From contig PMDM01000184.1 of assembly GCA_003155565.1 (NCBI GenBank), forward strand, positions 1-8,160: 8,160 nt of DNA, given 5' to 3'. This stretch comes from Methylococcaceae bacterium (lineage in GTDB: Bacteria > Pseudomonadota > Gammaproteobacteria > Methylococcales > Methylomonadaceae). This document shows positions 5,372 through 8,160 of the stretch, piece by piece (positions within the stretch are counted from its first letter, which is position 1; every line of letters starts with the position of its first letter). The position numbers and the translations under genes were made by a program. The notes below the pieces were generated by a model. The model was not told the origin of the DNA, made no database searches, and saw only the letters and a list, made by a program, of their open reading frames with translations.

Positions 5372-6616
5372 TTGAGCGGTCGTCGAGTTGTCATAACCGG
5401 ATTGGGTGCTGTAACACCTCTTGCTAACACGGTATCAGAAACTTGGGAGGGCATCATTAATGGTCGCAGCGGTATTAGCGCCATAGATTCCTTCGATATT
5501 TCGCCTTTTGCGACCACTTTTGGCGGTGTGATAAGAAACCTGGATATTGGCTTGTATATTCCTGATAAAGATGCCAAACGTATGGATGGATTTATCCATT
5601 ATGGCATTGCCGCAGGTTGCCAGGCGATTGACGATTCAGGACTTGAAGTGACAGAAGCGAATGCGGAGCGTATTGGTGTTGCTATTGGTGCCGGTATTGG
5701 TGGCATAACCGGTATAGAAGAATGTTATGCTACTTACGAAAAAAGTGGCCCACGGCGAATATCGCCTTTTTTCGTTCCGGGCAATATTATTAACATGATT
5801 TCAGGGAATCTTTCGATCAAATATGGGATGAAAGGCCCTAATTTTGCGATTGTCACTGCTTGTGCTACCGGGACGCATAATATCGGAGATGCTGCCAGAT
5901 TGATTAAATATGGCGATGCCGATGTGATGGTTGCTGGCGGCGCTGAACGCTGTACGTCGTCGCCTACTGCGATGGGCGGTTTCATTTCAGCAAAAGCGTT
6001 ATCGCGCCGTAATGATGATCCGCAAGCCGCAAGCCGCCCTTGGGACAAGGATAGGGATGGTTTCGTCCTAAGCGACGGCGCGGGAGTCGTGGTACTTGAG
6101 GAACTGGAACATGCCAAAGCGCGAGGTGCGAAAATTTATGCCGAATTGGTAGGTTATGGTATGGGTGGCGACGCTTATCACATGACCACGCCATCGCCAG
6201 GAGGGGAGGGCGCTGCACGGTGTATGCGAAATGCCTTGCGCGACGCGGGTTTAAATCCAGAGTCTGTTGATTACATTAACGCTCATGGCACATCCACTCC
6301 AGCGGGTGATCTCGGTGAAACCCAAGCCATGAAAACCGCATTAGGCGACCACGCTTACAAAGTAGCAATCAGTTCGACTAAATCCATGATCGGGCACATG
6401 CTGGGCGCGGCTGGCGGTATCGAGGCGGTGTTGACGGCATTAAGTATCAAAAACCAAATCGCCCCCGCAACGATCAATTTAGAAAACCAGGATCCCGAAT
6501 GCGACCTTGATTTCATCCCGAATGTCGCCAGGGATATGAAGATTGATGTTGCCATGTCCAATTCTTTTGGCTTTGGTGGCACCAATGGTTCCCTAGTGTT
6601 TAAGCGTTTTGAATAG
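5372..6616 (+). CDS. fabF: 3-oxoacyl-ACP synthase II (KAS II)
   Basis: FabF elongates acyl-ACP with malonyl-ACP, releasing CO2, and in relatives handles the palmitoleate-to-vaccenate step that adjusts membrane fluidity with temperature. The 414-residue protein (E. coli 413) has the nucleophile Cys164 in TACATG, the gatekeeper-type GDADVMVAGGAE strand (181-192), His305 in NAHGTSTPAGD, Lys337 in SSTKSMIGH, His342 in the same segment, and the NSFGFGGTNGS loop near the C-terminus. The Cys-His-His set is complete. The KAS II rather than KAS I (FabB) type is supported by the RRVVITGLGAVTPL start, the SRPWDKDRDGFVL segment (221-233) and the place after acpP. It starts at TTG 5372 with a modest ribosome binding site. 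Together with the hairpin at 5291-5315 this suggests output below that of acpP. Confidence 0.96.
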   Translation: MSGRRVVITGLGAVTPLANTVSETWEGIINGRSGISAIDSFDISPFATTFGGVIRNLDIGLYIPDKDAKRMDGFIHYGIAAGCQAIDDSGLEVTEANAERIGVAIGAGIGGITGIEECYATYEKSGPRRISPFFVPGNIINMISGNLSIKYGMKGPNFAIVTACATGTHNIGDAARLIKYGDADVMVAGGAERCTSSPTAMGGFISAKALSRRNDDPQAASRPWDKDRDGFVLSDGAGVVVLEELEHAKARGAKIYAELVGYGMGGDAYHMTTPSPGGEGAARCMRNALRDAGLNPESVDYINAHGTSTPAGDLGETQAMKTALGDHAYKVAISSTKSMIGHMLGAAGGIEAVLTALSIKNQIAPATINLENQDPECDLDFIPNVARDMKIDVAMSNSFGFGGTNGSLVFKRFE

Positions 6617-6653
6617 GCACTAATCAATCGCAGACCATGTGATCAACTCTGCA

Positions 6654-7487
6654 ATGATCCTGATAAATGGGGTAGAAACTGATCACATTACGGTCAATGA
6701 TCGTGGATTTCAGTATGGTGACGGCTTATTTGAAACCATTGAAGTCGTAGACGGACAACCCGTATTCCTGGAACAACACCTGATTCGATTAAGCTCGGGC
6801 TGTTCAAAACTGAACATCCCCAATCCCTATATAAAACAGCTTACTGACGAAATTTATAGCGTTTGTAAAGATTCTAAAAAAGCTGTACTCAAACTAATTA
6901 TCACGCGAGGTGGTGGAGGACGGGGATACCGGCAGCCCGAATCCATCCATCCAACCCGCGTCATAAGCCTGCATCCTTTTCCCGAACACCCTCCTACTTA
7001 TGCTAAACACGGCATTAATGTTCGCTTCTGTAATACCCGCTTGGGCTTAAATCCTGCATTGGCGGGTATCAAACACCTCAACCGCTTGGAGCAGATCATG
7101 GCGCGAGCCGAATGGGATGATCATGCTATACAAGAAGGTATAATGCTGGATATAAATAACCATGTTATTGAAGGCACAATGAGTAATATTTTCTATGTGA
7201 AAAGCAAAATTATTTATACGGCATCGTTGGAATTAGCGGGTGTGACGGGTGTCATGCGCGGTGTCATAAAGAGGTTTATAGCCGAGCATAAGCTCACATT
7301 CATCGAGCATGACTATGGTAAGGAAGACTTGCTTGTCGCCGATGAAGTGTTCGTCAGCAACTCCATTATTGGAATATGGCCTGTCAAACAAATAGGGGAC
7401 GTAAGTTTTGCTGTTGGTAACATGACCAAGCAACTTCAAGCTTGGCTAGTGCAATTTAAAAAGCAGGGTCTTGCTGATGCGCCGTAA
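6654..7487 (+). CDS. pabC: Aminodeoxychorismate lyase
   Basis: PabC splits 4-amino-4-deoxychorismate into p-aminobenzoate and pyruvate for folate synthesis, using pyridoxal phosphate. The product is 277 residues from ATG 6654 (E. coli 269), a fold-type IV transaminase-like protein. It shows VNDRGFQYGDGLFET (14-28), LKLIITRGGGGRGY (79-92), the cofactor Lys140 in LAGIKHLNRLEQ, the acceptor-side Glu173 in VIEGTMSNIF, and the phosphate-binding GVTGVMR turn (196-202). The AGIKHLNRLEQ block favours PabC over branched-chain or D-amino acid transaminases, as does its place between fabF and mltG. GTG 6639 would add five residues; ATG 6654 is preferred because MILING aligns with the usual MFLING start. 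Neither start has a clear Shine-Dalgarno, so the choice is uncertain. The end overlaps mltG by 11 bases. Confidence 0.93.
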   Translation: MILINGVETDHITVNDRGFQYGDGLFETIEVVDGQPVFLEQHLIRLSSGCSKLNIPNPYIKQLTDEIYSVCKDSKKAVLKLIITRGGGGRGYRQPESIHPTRVISLHPFPEHPPTYAKHGINVRFCNTRLGLNPALAGIKHLNRLEQIMARAEWDDHAIQEGIMLDINNHVIEGTMSNIFYVKSKIIYTASLELAGVTGVMRGVIKRFIAEHKLTFIEHDYGKEDLLVADEVFVSNSIIGIWPVKQIGDVSFAVGNMTKQLQAWLVQFKKQGLADAP

Positions 7488-8160
7488 AGCCATAACAGGC
7501 ATTTCGTTTGCGCTGTTGATCTTGATAACCTGGATAGGTGTAGGTTATCAAAGTGCTGTGAACAAACCAGCCGTTCACAATGCGCTTATCGTGGAGATAG
7601 AAAAAGGCGACTCCTTTGACAGCATCTCCCAAAAATTACTCGCTCAAGGTATTGATATTGAGCCGCTTTGGTTTAAGGTTATTGCCTTGCAGAGAAGGGT
7701 TATCAATAAACTCAAAGCGGGTGAATACCAATTAACCGCTGGATTAACGATCCCGCAAATATTGACGATTTTTGCTGAGGGAAGGGCAATAAAATACGCC
7801 ATTACTTTTCCCGAAGGATGGAGTTTAAAAGAACTGCTGCAAGAAATCGAAAAAAATCCTAATCTTAAACAAACTTTGCCAAAATTAGCGTCAGCTGAGA
7901 TATCTTCTCAACTAGCAATCAGTGATAAAAATCCGGAAGGCTGGTTTTTTCCTGATACTTATTACTTTGAAAAAAATGCTACGGATGTTTCGATATTGAA
8001 AATGGCGTATGCAAAAATGCAGTCAGTACTTGCACAGGAATGGCAAAACAAAGAATTAAATCTCCCCTATAAAACCGCTTACGAAGCGCTTATCATGGCC
8101 TCCATTGTGGAAAAAGAAACCGGAACAAAATGCGAGCGATCAAGGATTGCTGGTGTATTT
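7477..8160 (+). CDS. mltG: Endolytic murein transglycosylase, partial (window ends inside the gene)
   Basis: MltG (YceG) is an inner-membrane enzyme that cuts nascent glycan strands, thought to set their length by ending polymerisation. The first 228 residues are visible (E. coli about 340 in total). A short basic start (MRRK) leads into one membrane helix (about 6-24), so the rest lies in the periplasm. A LysM-like part follows (about 36-103, with EIEKGDSFDSISQKL and AGEYQL), then the YceG domain with FPEGWSLKELL (111-121), PEGWFFPDTY (153-162) and ASIVEKETG (208-216). Glu212 in that last motif corresponds to the catalytic glutamate of E. coli MltG. The ATG at 7477 has CAGGG at 7464-7468, eight bases upstream, and overlaps the pabC end by 11 bases. 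The usual next genes, tmk and holB, would be beyond the window. Confidence 0.94.
   Translation, partial: MRRKAITGISFALLILITWIGVGYQSAVNKPAVHNALIVEIEKGDSFDSISQKLLAQGIDIEPLWFKVIALQRRVINKLKAGEYQLTAGLTIPQILTIFAEGRAIKYAITFPEGWSLKELLQEIEKNPNLKQTLPKLASAEISSQLAISDKNPEGWFFPDTYYFEKNATDVSILKMAYAKMQSVLAQEWQNKELNLPYKTAYEALIMASIVEKETGTKCERSRIAGVF

Noticed and set aside
5734..6117. Reverse-strand frame of 127 residues inside fabF, Ser-rich at its start
   Set aside because: Antisense shadow of fabF; the Ser run is the complement of Glu/Leu codons in a conserved FabF segment.
6639..6653. GTG start for pabC, five residues upstream
   Set aside because: No ribosome binding site, and ATG 6654 aligns better with known PabC starts; it cannot be fully excluded.
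1..8160. CRISPR arrays, tRNA or rRNA genes, insertion sequences, prophage or toxin-antitoxin genes
   Set aside because: I looked for repeated units, terminal inverted repeats and the relevant signatures on both strands and saw none.

Overview
The window holds the yceD-rpmF-fatty acid synthesis cluster of a Gammaproteobacterium. Ten genes lie on the + strand, in the same order as in Escherichia coli: yceD, rpmF, plsX, fabH, fabD, fabG, acpP, fabF, pabC, mltG. The gene order, the Cys-free short L32, and FabD/FabG/AcpP/FabF sequences close to the E. coli type support this class. Moderate base composition and the overall protein flavour would fit a methanotroph-like or other environmental lineage, but that is only an impression and I would not name a genus.

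Layout. Positions 1-150 are the end of a gene entering from the left. Its tail looks like the C-terminus of an Eco57I/PglX-type adenine-specific DNA methyltransferase. Positions 164-340 hold an open frame with no start codon that ends in a second, similar methyltransferase-type tail, best read as a decayed remnant. A good sigma-70-like promoter (384-412) lies just before yceD (422-979). yceD overlaps rpmF (960-1142) by 20 bases. After a short gap with a small hairpin come plsX (GTG start, 1227-2255), fabH (2252-3220, ATGA overlap), fabD (3236-4186) and fabG (4179-4907, 8-base overlap). A 141-base gap carries a promoter and an imperfect hairpin, then acpP (5049-5279). A 92-base gap with a perfect 11-bp hairpin leads to fabF (TTG start, 5372-6616). 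pabC (6654-7487) and the first two thirds of mltG (7477 to the window end) complete the cluster.

How the genes work together. FabD loads malonate onto AcpP, FabH starts chains from acetyl-CoA, FabF elongates and FabG reduces the 3-ketoacyl-ACP. PlsX moves finished acyl chains from ACP to phosphate for phospholipid synthesis. RpmF (ribosomal protein L32) and YceD (linked to 23S rRNA) tie this to ribosome production. PabC makes p-aminobenzoate for folate, and MltG releases growing peptidoglycan strands at the inner membrane. The small-ORF content other than these genes is antisense or out-of-frame shadow.

This is mostly an ordinary core region and I found no new system. The points worth a second look are the doubled methyltransferase tail beside the operon, the almost leaderless yceD start, and the acpP-fabF junction, where a hairpin and a weak TTG start could keep FabF well below AcpP.
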